From contig JAFGIX010000030.1 in the NCBI GenBank assembly GCA_016929395.1, positions 1-52,157 of the forward strand: DNA of 52,157 bases, given 5' to 3'. Source of the DNA: Candidatus Zymogenus saltonus (GTDB taxonomy: Bacteria > Desulfobacterota > Zymogenia > Zymogenales > Zymogenaceae). The notes below the pieces were generated by a model, which was given only the letters and a program-made list of their open reading frames with translations, did not search any database and had not been told where the DNA came from. How positions within the stretch are numbered: the stretch's first letter is position 1; each line of letters begins with the position of its first letter. The position numbers were made by a program, and so were the translations under genes. Positions 1 to 9,831 of the stretch are shown in pieces.

Positions 1-524
<524 letters not shown>

Positions 525-1589
525 ATGTCTGAAGATATTTTCCGTCAATTACAGAAGCGGCTCGACCGCTACTCTATGGGATTTCCTGAGACTAAGTCCG
601 GCATCGAGTTGAAAATTCTTAAGTATCTGTTTTCCGAGGACGACGCGGAGATGTTCTTATCGTTGAGCCACGAGCTGGAGAGCCCCGAATCTGTGTCGTC
701 CCGTTTTAGCCGGCCGCCGGAAGAGGTCGCCGCCCTCCTGGACGATATGGCCGAGCGGGGCCTTCTGTTTCGCCAAAAAAAGGGGGGTGCCGTCAGGTAC
801 GCCGCGATACCGTTTGTCCACGGTCTGTTCGAGTTTCAGGTGAAAAACATCGAGCGAGAATTTTCCGAGATGGTTCAACAATATTTTGAAGAGGGTTTTC
901 ACAGGGCGATCGAGAACGGCGCCGAGTATTTTCTCCGCACTGTCCCCGTTCATGAATCTGTGAAGACGGGTTACAACGTTGCGGCCTATGAAGACGCCGT
1001 GGAAATTCTACGCGGCAAGGACAAGATCGTGGTTACGGACTGCATCTGCAGAAAGAGCATGAAGATTATCGACAGGTCGTGCGACAAGCCGCTGGAAGCA
1101 TGCTTCATGTTCGGCTCTATGGGGCAGTATTACCTCGACCGCAAGATGGGAAGGAAGGTCGACGTGGACGAGGCGAAGGAGATCCTGCTGAAATGCCACG
1201 AGGCCGGCCTGGTGACGCAGCCGGCAACGGCTCAAAATCCGGGCGGCATGTGCAACTGCTGCGGGGATTGCTGCGGCGTGATGCGCGCGCTGAACAGACA
1301 TCCGAAACCGGCTGAAATAGTTTTTTCAAACCACTACGCGGTTGTTGACACAGGCCTCTGCACCGGGTGCGAAACCTGCATAGACCGTTGCCAGATGGAG
1401 GCCGTCACTTTAAGCGAGGGCGTTTGCGAGATCAGCCTCGACCGCTGCATCGGCTGCGGACTCTGCGTGACTACTTGCCCGGCGGGGGCCCTGGAGTTGG
1501 TTACCAAACCGGAAGAGGAGTACCGCACACCTCCAGAAAACACGTCTGAGCAGATGATGCTGATGGCTCAAAAACGGGGGCTGGTCTGA
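525..1589 (+). CDS. Cysteine-rich 2x[4Fe-4S] ferredoxin-type protein with N-terminal helical/wHTH-like region
   Basis: The protein has 354 residues. A GGAG Shine-Dalgarno site lies just before the ATG. Residues 1-100 look like a small winged-helix-type region, which is inference from the pattern only. The middle is unusually cysteine-rich, with a CxC pair near residue 172 and a CNCCGDCC cluster near 245-252. The C-terminus carries two classical CxxCxxCxxxC ferredoxin motifs, with cysteines near 279, 282, 285 and 289 and near 308, 311, 314 and 318, each able to bind a [4Fe-4S] cluster. It is probably a cytoplasmic electron carrier or redox-sensing protein. Proteins of this layout are common in anaerobic Desulfobacterota, but I know no assigned reaction. 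It stands alone, between the tRNA-Pro and its decayed copy. Confidence 0.85.
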   Translation: MSEDIFRQLQKRLDRYSMGFPETKSGIELKILKYLFSEDDAEMFLSLSHELESPESVSSRFSRPPEEVAALLDDMAERGLLFRQKKGGAVRYAAIPFVHGLFEFQVKNIEREFSEMVQQYFEEGFHRAIENGAEYFLRTVPVHESVKTGYNVAAYEDAVEILRGKDKIVVTDCICRKSMKIIDRSCDKPLEACFMFGSMGQYYLDRKMGRKVDVDEAKEILLKCHEAGLVTQPATAQNPGGMCNCCGDCCGVMRALNRHPKPAEIVFSNHYAVVDTGLCTGCETCIDRCQMEAVTLSEGVCEISLDRCIGCGLCVTTCPAGALELVTKPEEEYRTPPENTSEQMMLMAQKRGLV

Positions 1590-1902
1590 TTCAAAGATTA
1601 AAAACCAGGAATTCCATTGCCAGGGAAACTTTTTGATACTATTTGAAAACCTAACAATTTAAAGTGTATCATGTTTAACGAAACGTGTTCAAAATCCCTC
1701 GGGTGGAATCGAAATTTAGAACACTGGCCAGTTTATTTGTATGTTATTTATAATATGCGAAATTGTTACAAAAATGTTACAAAAACTAGGGAATTCTAGG
1801 GCATTTCAGGGCATCCTGGAGCAAGATAGGAACACAAAAACACCCCGCAGGGGCACGCAATTAAGAATTATGCAATGATGTCAGTACTTTATCGTCTTGT
1901 CG
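1590..1902. other. Intergenic stretch, no gene seen
   Basis: This is AT-rich sequence between the ferredoxin-type gene and the tRNA-like fragment. It holds short repeated phrases (for example two GGGCAT.. runs near 1800-1815). I see no open frame, terminator or RNA gene that I can support. Confidence 0.4.
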
Positions 1903-1953
1903 CTATGCTTTTGGAGCAGGGGGGCGGAGGTTCAAATCCTATTGCCCCGACCA
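1903..1953 (+). pseudogene. Decayed 3' half of tRNA-Pro (possible attachment-site scar)
   Basis: The sequence closely follows bases 12-62 of the tRNA-Pro at the window start, through the anticodon arm, T arm and CCGACCA end. The anticodon loop and stem carry changes: the stem no longer pairs fully and the loop reads TTTTGGA. There is no 5' half. Similarity continues some 15 bases past the CCA (ATTATC-AACAATA shared). That pattern is expected from a duplicated integration target or a tandem duplication. It is followed by an AT-rich segment with a broken restriction gene. Confidence 0.75.
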
Positions 1954-2382
1954 TGATTATCCAACAATACTTTATATTTGTTGAACTTGCTATTCTTTCT
2001 GATTTTAAAGAATAGCAAGTGAGACTGAGTGCTAATACGATTTTCAACGAATCGAATAATTTCCGGAAGATCAGATATATCGAATCTTTTAATGGGAATC
2101 TCATGAATGAATAGCTTAATGGAGAGAGCTTTGATACACTATTGTAAGTAAAAGTATTGACAGAGAGATGGCGAAGAGAGTACGATACTCTTGCTAAATA
2201 ATGTGATTGTTTATAATCCCCCAATTCCTGAAGCAATGATTCCCCGGTTTTCTGGAGCTTAAAAGGAAACATTCGCCAATAGACTAACTTAAATACTGTC
2301 CAGTTCTCGGGGGCAGGTTATAAGTAGTCGCTGACATTTTTCTTTGTTTTAGTTGTTCTACTTGTGTTTTAGCTATTAGTCA
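1954..2382. other. AT-rich stretch after the tRNA fragment, no gene seen
   Basis: Composition shifts to AT-rich compared with the ferredoxin-type gene. The only long open frame runs antisense through the tRNA fragment and is not credible. Nothing here resembles an integrase. It leads into the broken restriction endonuclease gene, whose ATG is at 2383. Confidence 0.4.
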
Positions 2383-3299
2383 ATGGCAATATCACTTCAA
2401 GAATCACAAGCGATTAATGAGATGGTTGGAACGCTATGTAGCTTCTTACCAGGTACCCCCCATCCTTATGCCTCATTCGACATTTCATTTGAGGGAATCG
2501 CTCAGAAACTTGGTCTATCTAAATATTGGATGGGCGGAAGTAAATCACCAGCGATAAATAGGCTTTTACAGGCCACGTTAGAAACAAGAAGAGACATTTT
2601 TTGTAGGTTAATATTAGAAATAGTTCAAGTGGGCATGACTTATCGGAGTAATAAGGGTGATCCGATAACGCGAGAGGAAATTGTGCAACTAAACGATCAG
2701 ATAGAACGCTTAAGTTTTAAAATCCCTGAACTCTGGAATTCGAACTTCTTGGATTCGCTACCGCGCTCAGAGGAACAAGAAGAGTCTGCTGTCGAGGAAA
2801 TAAATCAAGAGGTACTTCTGAAACTGAAAAACGATTTACTAAGAATAACGGAGTTAGAGGCTCAACCGCGAGGGTACGCCTTTGAAGAATTTCTTAACGA
2901 ATTATTCAAAGCATATAATCTTGACCCACAGAGTTCATTTAGACTAGTAGGTGAACAGATAGATGGGAGTTTCAAATTGGTAATGACACTTATCTTGTTG
3001 AAGCGAAGTGGCAAAACAAGCAAATCGGGCAAAGTGAACTACTGAGCTTTGATAGAAAGGTTGGCGGTAAGTCTAAATGGTCTCGTGGATTGTTCATCAG
3101 TTATAACGGTTTTTCAGAAGATGGGCTTTCAGCTTTCTCAAGAGGCCGCTCAATTGGCATTATAGGTATGAATAGTAGGGACTTATTTTTCATTCTTGAA
3201 GGCAGAATGTCTTTAGTAGATGCTATAAATCTGAAAGCGAGACGCGCCGCCGAAACTGGTGAGTTCTTTATAGAAGTCTATTTATTAAGCACAACATGA
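2383..3299 (+). pseudogene. Mrr-like (PD-(D/E)XK) restriction endonuclease, frameshifted
   Basis: Two adjoining frames together make one protein of about 305 residues. The first frame (2383-3045) holds an N-terminal helical domain and then the start of a nuclease domain with a FEEFLNELF helix and a GEQIDGSF strand; the conserved Asp is at 2962-2964. Near 2975-2985 the frame must slip by one missing base. The second frame then supplies the E-x-K of the active site at 3000-3008 (reading VEAKW) and continues to a stop at 3297-3299. This order (D, then ExK) is that of the Mrr-type restriction endonuclease fold, probably a type IV or orphan type II enzyme acting on DNA. I infer a single-base deletion; a sequencing error could look the same. 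No methyltransferase partner is visible. The AT-rich composition and the tRNA scar upstream suggest transfer. Confidence 0.8.
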
Positions 3300-3411
3300 T
3301 AAGTAAATATTTTTATTCATAGAACAAGTTGATACTAAAAGTAATTGCTATTCATTCCGCGTTTATGAACTGTTGCTTCGTTTATGCGTTGAAGTCGATA
3401 TAAAATGAAAA

Positions 3412-3449
3412 GGGATTCGGCCTATTTCCCTGAACCTGAGGCCGATCCC
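3412..3449 (+). other. Inverted repeat / hairpin before the membrane methyltransferase gene
   Basis: GGGATTCGGCCT at 3412-3423 pairs with AGGCCGATCCC at 3439-3449, with one bulged T. No T-tract follows, so it is not a standard terminator. It lies about 35 bases before the methyltransferase start and would sit in that gene's leader RNA, or at the end of the broken nuclease transcript. Confidence 0.4.
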
Positions 3450-3485
3450 GGTGTTTAATACAACCTTAATCAAGGGAGGCTTATT

Positions 3486-4103
3486 ATGCATCTTATAGGC
3501 GAGCAAGGAGTTGGGATATTCCTGTTCGTGATGCTGGCATTCCAGGGCGGGACTATGATGGTCTTTGCCAGGAGATTTCTCCAGGTCAAGCCCGAAGGAC
3601 GAGGTATAGTAATCGTAGAAAACTATTTCAACACGACCATACTCATCTTATTTATCCCCCTGATTGCCGTTTCCCTGATCATAGGCCGGTATCAAGCCCT
3701 GGACCTGACTCACCTGGTTATAACCACACCCTGGCTGATCTACGGGCTGGAGGCCGTCGGCATTGCCCTGATAATCTGCGGCACCGCGATGATCGTGCTC
3801 GGCTTCATTGCCCTGGGCACAACCTTTCAGCCCGGCGGCTTCGCTCCACGCCCCAATGACCCGCTGGTTACCTCGGGTATATACTCCTGGGTGAGACACC
3901 CGCTGAATGTCGGTGTCTTATCCGTATTGCTGGGCCTCGCGCTTTTAGTACAGTCCCTTTTCGTACTTATCCTGTTTATCGTCTACTTCATACTGGTCCT
4001 GCGCGTGATCTCGATAGAGGAAAGCCATCTGTCCGAGACGTTTGGTGAGGCGTACCTCTCCTACAGCCGGAGGGTCAGGCGGCTGGTTCCGTTTATCTAT
4101 TGA
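3486..4103 (+). CDS. Isoprenylcysteine methyltransferase (ICMT)/phospholipid methyltransferase-like membrane protein
   Basis: This 205-residue integral membrane protein has about five hydrophobic segments. The C-terminal half carries the family hallmark: LVTSGIYSWVRHPLNVG (near 127-143), then two membrane segments, then EESHLSETFGEAYLSYSRRVRR near the end. In the ICMT/PEMT-like family these parts bind S-adenosylmethionine, and the RHP motif and the EE pair are characteristic. The substrate cannot be told from sequence; bacterial relatives act on lipids or are uncharacterised. GGGAGG precedes the ATG at good distance and a strong terminator follows at 4115-4158, so it is probably transcribed alone. 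Confidence 0.85.
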   Translation: MHLIGEQGVGIFLFVMLAFQGGTMMVFARRFLQVKPEGRGIVIVENYFNTTILILFIPLIAVSLIIGRYQALDLTHLVITTPWLIYGLEAVGIALIICGTAMIVLGFIALGTTFQPGGFAPRPNDPLVTSGIYSWVRHPLNVGVLSVLLGLALLVQSLFVLILFIVYFILVLRVISIEESHLSETFGEAYLSYSRRVRRLVPFIY

Positions 4104-4114
4104 CGCCGTAACGA

Positions 4115-4158
4115 GGCCCGGCCCCTTATATATTACAGGGGCCGGTGCCGCTTTTTTT
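4115..4158 (+). terminator. Rho-independent terminator after membrane methyltransferase gene
   Basis: CCGGCCCCT at 4118-4126 pairs perfectly with AGGGGCCGG at 4137-4145. Three further pairs (4115-4117 with 4147-4149) follow past a bulged T, and then a run of seven T at 4152-4158. It ends plus-strand transcription 12 bases after the stop codon. Confidence 0.9.
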
Positions 4159-4328
4159 CAATAAAAACCGTTATCGCCGCCGGGGGCGGCCCGGGGGGGG
4201 TCGGTCGACCTGCCCTCACCCGCGGCGGCGGCCGTTAAAGCACGGGCGATGCGGCCCTATAGTCCTATTGCTCGCCCCATCGCCCGCGTCATCGCTTGCT
4301 TCAACGCTATATATTTTCGGCCGCCGGC

Positions 4329-6749
4329 CTAAACCAGGAGCCTCACCGTGGCGACGGTGCCGGTAAACGGCACTAACACGCCCTTCGAGTCGACCTTCAG
4401 TTGTTCTATGTCCCGCTCCCGGGCGTCTGCGAGAAACGCCTTTTTGATCTTTTTGTCCTTAAGGGAAATCTTCACCCTGTCGGGCCCGAACGATTGGAGC
4501 CTCACGATAAGGCCTTCGCCCCGATGGGCCCGCTTTAGGGCCACCACCGTTACATCCTCACTGTCGAGATCAACCGCTACGCCGATCGCGTCCGGAATTT
4601 CCTCTTCCTTAGGATCAATGCGGGCGTCTTTAATGATGTCGGCGGCCACAGAGAAGAGCCTGTTTTCCCTCCAGTCCCCCTTTCTGGTAAAGCCGGCCGC
4701 GAAATTGAAGGAGTGCTCGGAGCCAGCAAGGCCGTAGGCTGGAAAGGCGGTGGGTATCGGGAAGATACGGTAAGCGCGCTCCATCGGGGCGTTCCTTATG
4801 GCGACGCACTCCAGAGCCCCGTTGGCGGTACCGCTTACGCTGACGGGGCCTCCCATAAAGAGGGCAAAACCCCTCTTCGTTTTTGGATCTGTGATGTGGG
4901 CGAAACCGGCCCCGGCCCAGTAGGTCGGATTATAGATTTTTATTAGGGGCCTTTGGACAACGCCCCCCGGCACATCCATGTAGATGGAATGCGGGAACAG
5001 CCGGGATGAAAAACGGCAGGTGATGGTCTTCCACCTGCGGGCCGAGCCGGTAAGCCTCATGCGAACGAAGGGCGAATCGGAGCTGAACCACATCTCCTTT
5101 TTCATCGCCCTGCCGTCGAGCGTAAATTCGGATGTGACATGGAGGTATCCGTTCTGGTTTTCCATATCCAACTTGGCGGGCCTTCCCGACATGCACTCCG
5201 TCATGAAAAACTGTCCGCCGGCAAACTCATGGCCCATGCGCCACAGACCCCCCGAATCCTTGTAGAGGATTACGTCTCCGGCGAGGCCTGTGAGTAGCTC
5301 TTCGCCCGTCTTCGGATCCCGCCAGCCGTCGACGCACCCCCCCAATTTCTCCGAGAGGGTGATAATATAATGTTTGTTTTCAATCCTGATCTTGCCGTTG
5401 GAGGCGGTGACCTTGGGCGGTTTTACAGGGGATTCGGCGGCAGCCGGGGCCGTATGCAGGGCCTTTGCCTCTTTCTTAACCCGGTCTATCGTCTTCTGCG
5501 CCTCCACAAGCCAGGGTCTCTGCTCCTTTTTCCAGACACGGTCGGGGGAGGTGCCGGTGATGAAGTCGTGGTGATTTGCAACAACCACCGTCTCCCAGAC
5601 GGGGGCCAGCTCGCGTAGCAGGTCTGAGGCCTGCTTTTCATCTTTCGCCAGGGCGAGCGCGCTCTCTATTCTCAACAGATCATCGACGATCTTTTTGCAC
5701 CTCTGTTTCACGTCCGGGCGGGCGGAATAGAAACCGGTCCAGTAGGGGTTGAAATCGATCTCCAACTCCGGCAGTTTGTCTATATGGCACGATACCAGGT
5801 CGAAGTAATCGTCCATCCCCGCGTTCAACACGTATATGCCCGATTCGGGATAGACCTCCCGGTTGTATTTGTCCAACAAGGAGAGAAGGCCGGGGACAGG
5901 CCCGTTGAAGTCAAGACCCATGGGACATAGCATATACGGAGTCTTTGCCAACGGGGCGAGGTCTTTTACATAGGATTCTATCTTTTTCGCCACCTTCTTG
6001 ATGGACCTTGCCCGAAAGCCGAAGGTCACGCCCATCATCCTCACCGGCGCCGCCGCGGCGATGGTGTCGCCCTGCCCGTATGTGTAGGGATTCCAGTGAC
6101 AAAGGAGCTTGGAGCCGTCCGGCCCCCGCCAGACGAAATCGTCGGTTTTGAGATCGCGCCTCAACAGTTCGGCTGATGACCCCGGACGGGGAAACAAGCG
6201 GGGGTCCGCGTAGTCCGTGCCCGGGTAAAAGCACCCGTCGATCCTGGACAACGCCGTATAAGCATAACCGAGGGCATTGAGCACCGTCGGAAGGGTCGGG
6301 ACAACCCCAAAATTGTCCGGCAGGTAGGCAAGCCGGGACTCCTGATTCATGCCGTTTTCCCTGAGCCACTCCTGGCCGATCAGGTAATCCCGGATGATCG
6401 CCTCGAGGCCCGGAACGCAGGTATCGGGGGTTCCCGTGCTGCTGCCGGTTAGGCGAAACCTCCTTTCGTTTACGAGCCTTCGCACCGACTCCCTCCGTTT
6501 CGGCCTGCGCTCCCAGTACATTTTCAGGAAAAATATGCATTCTATGCCGAAGATTCTCCTCGGATCGGCCTCACACTCCTTAACGGCTTGGTCGAGCAAT
6601 CTCCTGATTCTCAGCTTATAATATTCCTTGGATGTAAACATCCAGTTCGGGTCCCAGTGGCTGGACTCACTAAAAAGCAAAACCCTTTTGGCATCATCGG
6701 GGATTTCAAGCTTTTTCCTGAGTGTAATTTCACGTTCAGAACTAGTCAT
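4329..6749 (-). CDS. Glycoside hydrolase family 38 (alpha-mannosidase-like)
   Basis: The 806-residue protein follows the layout of GH38 retaining alpha-mannosidases. An N-terminal catalytic barrel starts with SSHWDPNW, whose His and Asp are the usual zinc ligands (near residues 31 and 33). The YLPDNFG motif contains the expected nucleophile Asp near residue 145. A central helical domain (about 280-410) and C-terminal beta domains follow. There is no signal peptide, so it is likely cytoplasmic and acts on mannosides or mannosylglycerate-type substrates. I chose the ATG at 6749 over an in-frame TTG five codons upstream because GGAGG lies 8 bases before it; the TTG would overlap that site. It stands alone, with no sugar transporter or kinase beside it. 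Confidence 0.9.
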   Translation of the reverse strand: MTSSEREITLRKKLEIPDDAKRVLLFSESSHWDPNWMFTSKEYYKLRIRRLLDQAVKECEADPRRIFGIECIFFLKMYWERRPKRRESVRRLVNERRFRLTGSSTGTPDTCVPGLEAIIRDYLIGQEWLRENGMNQESRLAYLPDNFGVVPTLPTVLNALGYAYTALSRIDGCFYPGTDYADPRLFPRPGSSAELLRRDLKTDDFVWRGPDGSKLLCHWNPYTYGQGDTIAAAAPVRMMGVTFGFRARSIKKVAKKIESYVKDLAPLAKTPYMLCPMGLDFNGPVPGLLSLLDKYNREVYPESGIYVLNAGMDDYFDLVSCHIDKLPELEIDFNPYWTGFYSARPDVKQRCKKIVDDLLRIESALALAKDEKQASDLLRELAPVWETVVVANHHDFITGTSPDRVWKKEQRPWLVEAQKTIDRVKKEAKALHTAPAAAESPVKPPKVTASNGKIRIENKHYIITLSEKLGGCVDGWRDPKTGEELLTGLAGDVILYKDSGGLWRMGHEFAGGQFFMTECMSGRPAKLDMENQNGYLHVTSEFTLDGRAMKKEMWFSSDSPFVRMRLTGSARRWKTITCRFSSRLFPHSIYMDVPGGVVQRPLIKIYNPTYWAGAGFAHITDPKTKRGFALFMGGPVSVSGTANGALECVAIRNAPMERAYRIFPIPTAFPAYGLAGSEHSFNFAAGFTRKGDWRENRLFSVAADIIKDARIDPKEEEIPDAIGVAVDLDSEDVTVVALKRAHRGEGLIVRLQSFGPDRVKISLKDKKIKKAFLADARERDIEQLKVDSKGVLVPFTGTVATVRLLV

Positions 6750-7244
6750 AGAGACTTCCTCCAAAAAGGTAATTTAGAGTGGATTTTAGTAGAAGAAGTA
6801 CAAAAGGTCAAGGACAAACGCTTACTTCAATTCACGACGTCGGCCGCAAATTAATTTTCCACCCCCGATTTGCCCTCGAAAACAAGTCCCCGTAATAGAT
6901 TAGAGCTGGCAGCATAGCCTCACCGAATCTATTTTTACAAAATTTCTACAATTTAATATTGGAAAATGATCCATTAAATGTTATATTTTTGATATAATTA
7001 TTATACATTTATAATATCTTTGGGGACGGCCGCTTTTCTGTTTTTCAATATTACATGCCGTGAGAGCGAAACCGGGGGTCTTAACTTGATGAGGGCCGAG
7101 GATTGAAGACTAATCGTCAAGCGCCCAATCGGGAAAAAGAACCGATTCTCAAGATAGATAGAAGCTATATGTCTTTTTTATATTAACAGTAGAACTCCCG
7201 TCTTAATTTACTATATATAGCTATCGCATTTTTAAGGATTTGAT
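6750..7244. other. Intergenic stretch with AT-rich promoter-like region
   Basis: This lies between divergently read genes. TTGGAA at 6959-6964 followed after 17 bases by TATATT at 6982-6987 is a plausible plus-strand sigma-70 promoter. It would give a leader of about 250 bases for the V4R gene at 7245. A second TATAAT lies at 6992-6997. The tract is so AT-rich that chance matches are likely. No gene is seen. Confidence 0.35.
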
Positions 7245-7820
7245 ATGACCGAAAAGAGCGTTGCCAATGTAGTAATCAGGGTCACCCTTGACGCTACGGA
7301 AGATGTTATGGGGAAAAACGGGATGAAAGCCCTGATGAACTATGCGGGCATGTCCCACCTTTTCGAAAACATGCCCGATTATTCCCCTGAGAAGGGCTTT
7401 ACCGATGACGATCTAAAGGCCATCGACCAGAGTTTCCTGAAGATCCTCGGAATCTCGGGAACCATGGCTCTGTATCGTGTCATCGGCAGGGCGGCCGGCA
7501 GGTACCCCTTGGAGCTGGGGATCTTCGATGGATTTCAGAGCCTGCCGACCGATGAAAAGCTTCTTAAAGTCATAGAACAGATACCCATATTTACGGGGAG
7601 GGGAACTGTATTTGTAGAGGGAGATACCATCGTATACGATAATCCCCTGTGTGCCTTTTGCGAGGGACAGGAGTCCACGAAACCGATTTGCAGCTTCGTA
7701 AGCGGCCTGATGGACGAATTCATCGCCTGGTCGGGCAAGAAAGATTGGCGAGCAGTGGAGACCCGGTGCAAGGCCATGGGCTCCGATTCGTGCAGATACG
7801 AGATTTTGCCAAAGGAGTAG
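7245..7820 (+). CDS. V4R (4-vinyl reductase) domain protein
   Basis: This soluble protein has 191 residues. The C-terminal third carries the V4R signature: a cysteine pair CAFC near 143-146, then PICSFVSGLMDEF, then ETRCKAMGSDSCRYEI near the end. V4R domains bind small hydrophobic ligands or zinc and occur in XylR-type regulators and bacteriochlorophyll enzymes. Stand-alone copies are thought to be ligand sensors. There is no DNA-binding or output domain, so partner and ligand are unknown. A paralogue lies at 17372-17908 inside the Usp block. Confidence 0.8.
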   Translation: MTEKSVANVVIRVTLDATEDVMGKNGMKALMNYAGMSHLFENMPDYSPEKGFTDDDLKAIDQSFLKILGISGTMALYRVIGRAAGRYPLELGIFDGFQSLPTDEKLLKVIEQIPIFTGRGTVFVEGDTIVYDNPLCAFCEGQESTKPICSFVSGLMDEFIAWSGKKDWRAVETRCKAMGSDSCRYEILPKE

Positions 7821-8078
7821 GTTTTGGGCGATACTAGTTTGTGTAACCCCTATTACAGACCCAGTGATGTTAATTCTCTATATTATATTTCTACATATTA
7901 CATACTCATGAAAGCAGCGTCTATTCTAAATTTGGGAAATAATCACATTAAAGAGAGGATAAAAGCATAGAAAACAAACGGTTGAAAAATAGCAAAAAAT
8001 GTATTAATAGTAAAGGTAATAACTTCAAGTCATTTTAAGAATTTGATTTAATTAAAATATTTTCTGGAGATTATCCAT

Positions 8079-8540
8079 ATGGACATTTCGTATATTAAAA
8101 AGCTTAACCTATTTCAAGACTTAAACGACAAAGAGCTTGATACCGTCTCCAAATTGCTAATGATCGAAAATTATCCCAAAGACCATGTCCTATTCCGGAG
8201 AGGTGACAGGGGCGACAAGCTGTATATTATATCAAAGGGGGCGGTAAGGATAAGCCTTGAGATAGAAAACAAAAAGGAAGAGGCCCTGGCTGTCCTTAAC
8301 GCGGGCGAGCATTTCGGCGAGATGGCCCTCGTCGACGACGCCCCGAGATCGGCGGATGTGATCATCCACGAAGACGCCGAACTGCTTGTTCTCTCAAAGG
8401 AAAACTTTAAGGAAATATCCCTGAATCACAGAGACATCGCCTATAAGATGTTCTGGGTGTTGCTAAAGACTATCTCCAGCCGGCTGAGGAATTCCATAAA
8501 CCAGACGGAAGCCTTAATACATATCTGCATGATCTGCTGA
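8079..8540 (+). CDS. Cyclic nucleotide-binding domain protein without output domain
   Basis: The 153-residue protein is almost entirely one cNMP-binding (Crp-type) beta-barrel domain. The phosphate-binding cassette is intact, reading GEHFGEMALVDDAPRSADV near 76-94, with the Glu and Arg needed for cAMP or cGMP binding. Unlike Crp/Fnr it stops after the C-helix, where a helix-turn-helix would begin. It therefore probably acts by binding another protein. GGAG lies before the ATG. Its neighbours are the V4R protein upstream and a tail-anchored protein downstream, each behind its own long gap, so no operon is evident. Confidence 0.88.
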   Translation: MDISYIKKLNLFQDLNDKELDTVSKLLMIENYPKDHVLFRRGDRGDKLYIISKGAVRISLEIENKKEEALAVLNAGEHFGEMALVDDAPRSADVIIHEDAELLVLSKENFKEISLNHRDIAYKMFWVLLKTISSRLRNSINQTEALIHICMIC

Positions 8541-8979
8541 CGGGCGTTCAAGCCCCGCCCTGCCATCCCCAACGAAAAGCCCTATAAAAAAGCCCAACAC
8601 TTGACGGTCCAAATAGGCATTATTTTGGAAAGGAATAGGTGCGTAAAGGTCTAAAAAACATATAACCAAACAGGACGCTCACTCTCGAACCTTCGGCAAG
8701 GCTTACGTTACGTATTGAATCCCCTGATCGGCCAATCAAAAGTATTCTTGTGTTAGGTGCAAAAATGTATTGCATATTTTAAAAATGTAAATAAAAAAAT
8801 CTTGCCAAGCCGATATTTTTTGTTCAAACCTGTAAAAAACCAACCATTTGTTACTAATCCCTCAGCCAAATATCCCCCCTTGAAACCGTTCTTTGGTACA
8901 TAAATTGCGTTAAATATTAATCAAGGGAAGATAAAAACTAATTTATTAATAGCGGCAAGATACTCAAGGAATTTTTGTT
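8541..8979. other. Intergenic stretch, no gene seen
   Basis: A GC-rich inverted repeat (GGGCG/CGCCC, about 8543-8562) directly after the cyclic-nucleotide gene could weakly stop transcription, but it lacks a T-tract. The rest is AT-rich with no supportable gene. Confidence 0.4.
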
Positions 8980-9429
8980 ATGGATAAGACGGTAAATAAT
9001 TCAGACCTAAGGCCATTTACGGATCACCGAATGATTGATCTGCAATACCAAGCGGTTGAACACGAGATTTCTGAACCCTACAACGTCGAAGAGATAAAGG
9101 CCTTTTTGAGATTGGAATCTTTAAATCCGCCAAGGATGAAAGACATACATAAAAATGAAGGCTCCCCAAGCCCTATCGAATCTTCTGGACGGATGAGGGA
9201 AGACACAAAAGTCCAAATCCAGATACCGGAGCCTGATATGAATAGGAACGGCCTTAGTATCGTTAAAGGATTTCAGACACGAAAAGGCGTAGTGAGTCAT
9301 AATGGTGTTTCAGAAGAGTGTATTCAATTCAGAGAGGCGCTTTCCAATCCAATCTCATGGATCGACGTTTTCCTGACCATTGCCGCCGGGTTGTTGATCG
9401 GATTTATTTTGTTCGGGGCCTTTCTATAA
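8980..9429 (+). CDS. Hypothetical tail-anchored protein
   Basis: I do not recognise this 149-residue protein. Residues 1-120 are hydrophilic and probably poorly ordered. Residues 126-148 form one hydrophobic helix (VFLTIAAGLLIGFILFGAF) that ends at the C-terminus, so the protein should be tail-anchored with its bulk in the cytoplasm. AAGGAA precedes the ATG. Codon use looks like that of neighbouring genes, and the open frame is long for this AT-rich area. Function is unknown; a link to the small membrane protein 200 bases downstream is possible. Confidence 0.6.
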   Translation: MDKTVNNSDLRPFTDHRMIDLQYQAVEHEISEPYNVEEIKAFLRLESLNPPRMKDIHKNEGSPSPIESSGRMREDTKVQIQIPEPDMNRNGLSIVKGFQTRKGVVSHNGVSEECIQFREALSNPISWIDVFLTIAAGLLIGFILFGAFL

Positions 9430-9633
9430 TAGATGCGAGGGATTCAGCAAATAGTTCCAATCAAAACTGTTGTTTCCAGAGGTTGTCGCGACATCGAAAC
9501 ATATTATTGAAATAAAGTTCATCCGGGGGAAATATATATTTTTTCAGGAAATAAAGGGAGAACCAAAGAGGCTTTTCCCTCGGATTTTTAACTAATTGTT
9601 CAACCCCGTTTTTTAAATTATGGAGGGGAAACC

Positions 9634-9831
9634 ATGAATTCAATATGGTGTTTATGGGTCAACGCCGCCGTCATATTCGTATATCTTGTTATAGCGGTTG
9701 GAATAACCGTATTGAGGTTGTCCGAGAAGCAGTTCTTTTGCTCGATTAAAACAAACACACTCTCAACTATATTTTCGTGCCGCGTGCGTATTTGTCCTAA
9801 CAAAGATCATCCAACTAAGGGGGCCGTTTAG
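9634..9831 (+). CDS. Small single-pass membrane protein, unknown function
   Basis: This is a 65-residue open frame with a strong GGAGGGG ribosome-binding site five bases before the ATG. Residues 4-27 form one hydrophobic helix. The remainder is short and basic with three cysteines. I recognise no family. The good ribosome site and the membrane helix are the only support, so it may be a genuine small protein or chance. Confidence 0.4.
   Translation: MNSIWCLWVNAAVIFVYLVIAVGITVLRLSEKQFFCSIKTNTLSTIFSCRVRICPNKDHPTKGAV

Noticed and set aside
1889-2272. 127-codon open frame on the minus strand
   Set aside because: Its C-terminus (GAIGFEPPPPC...) is the antisense of the tRNA-Pro fragment, a known type of false protein; there is no ribosome site and no family.
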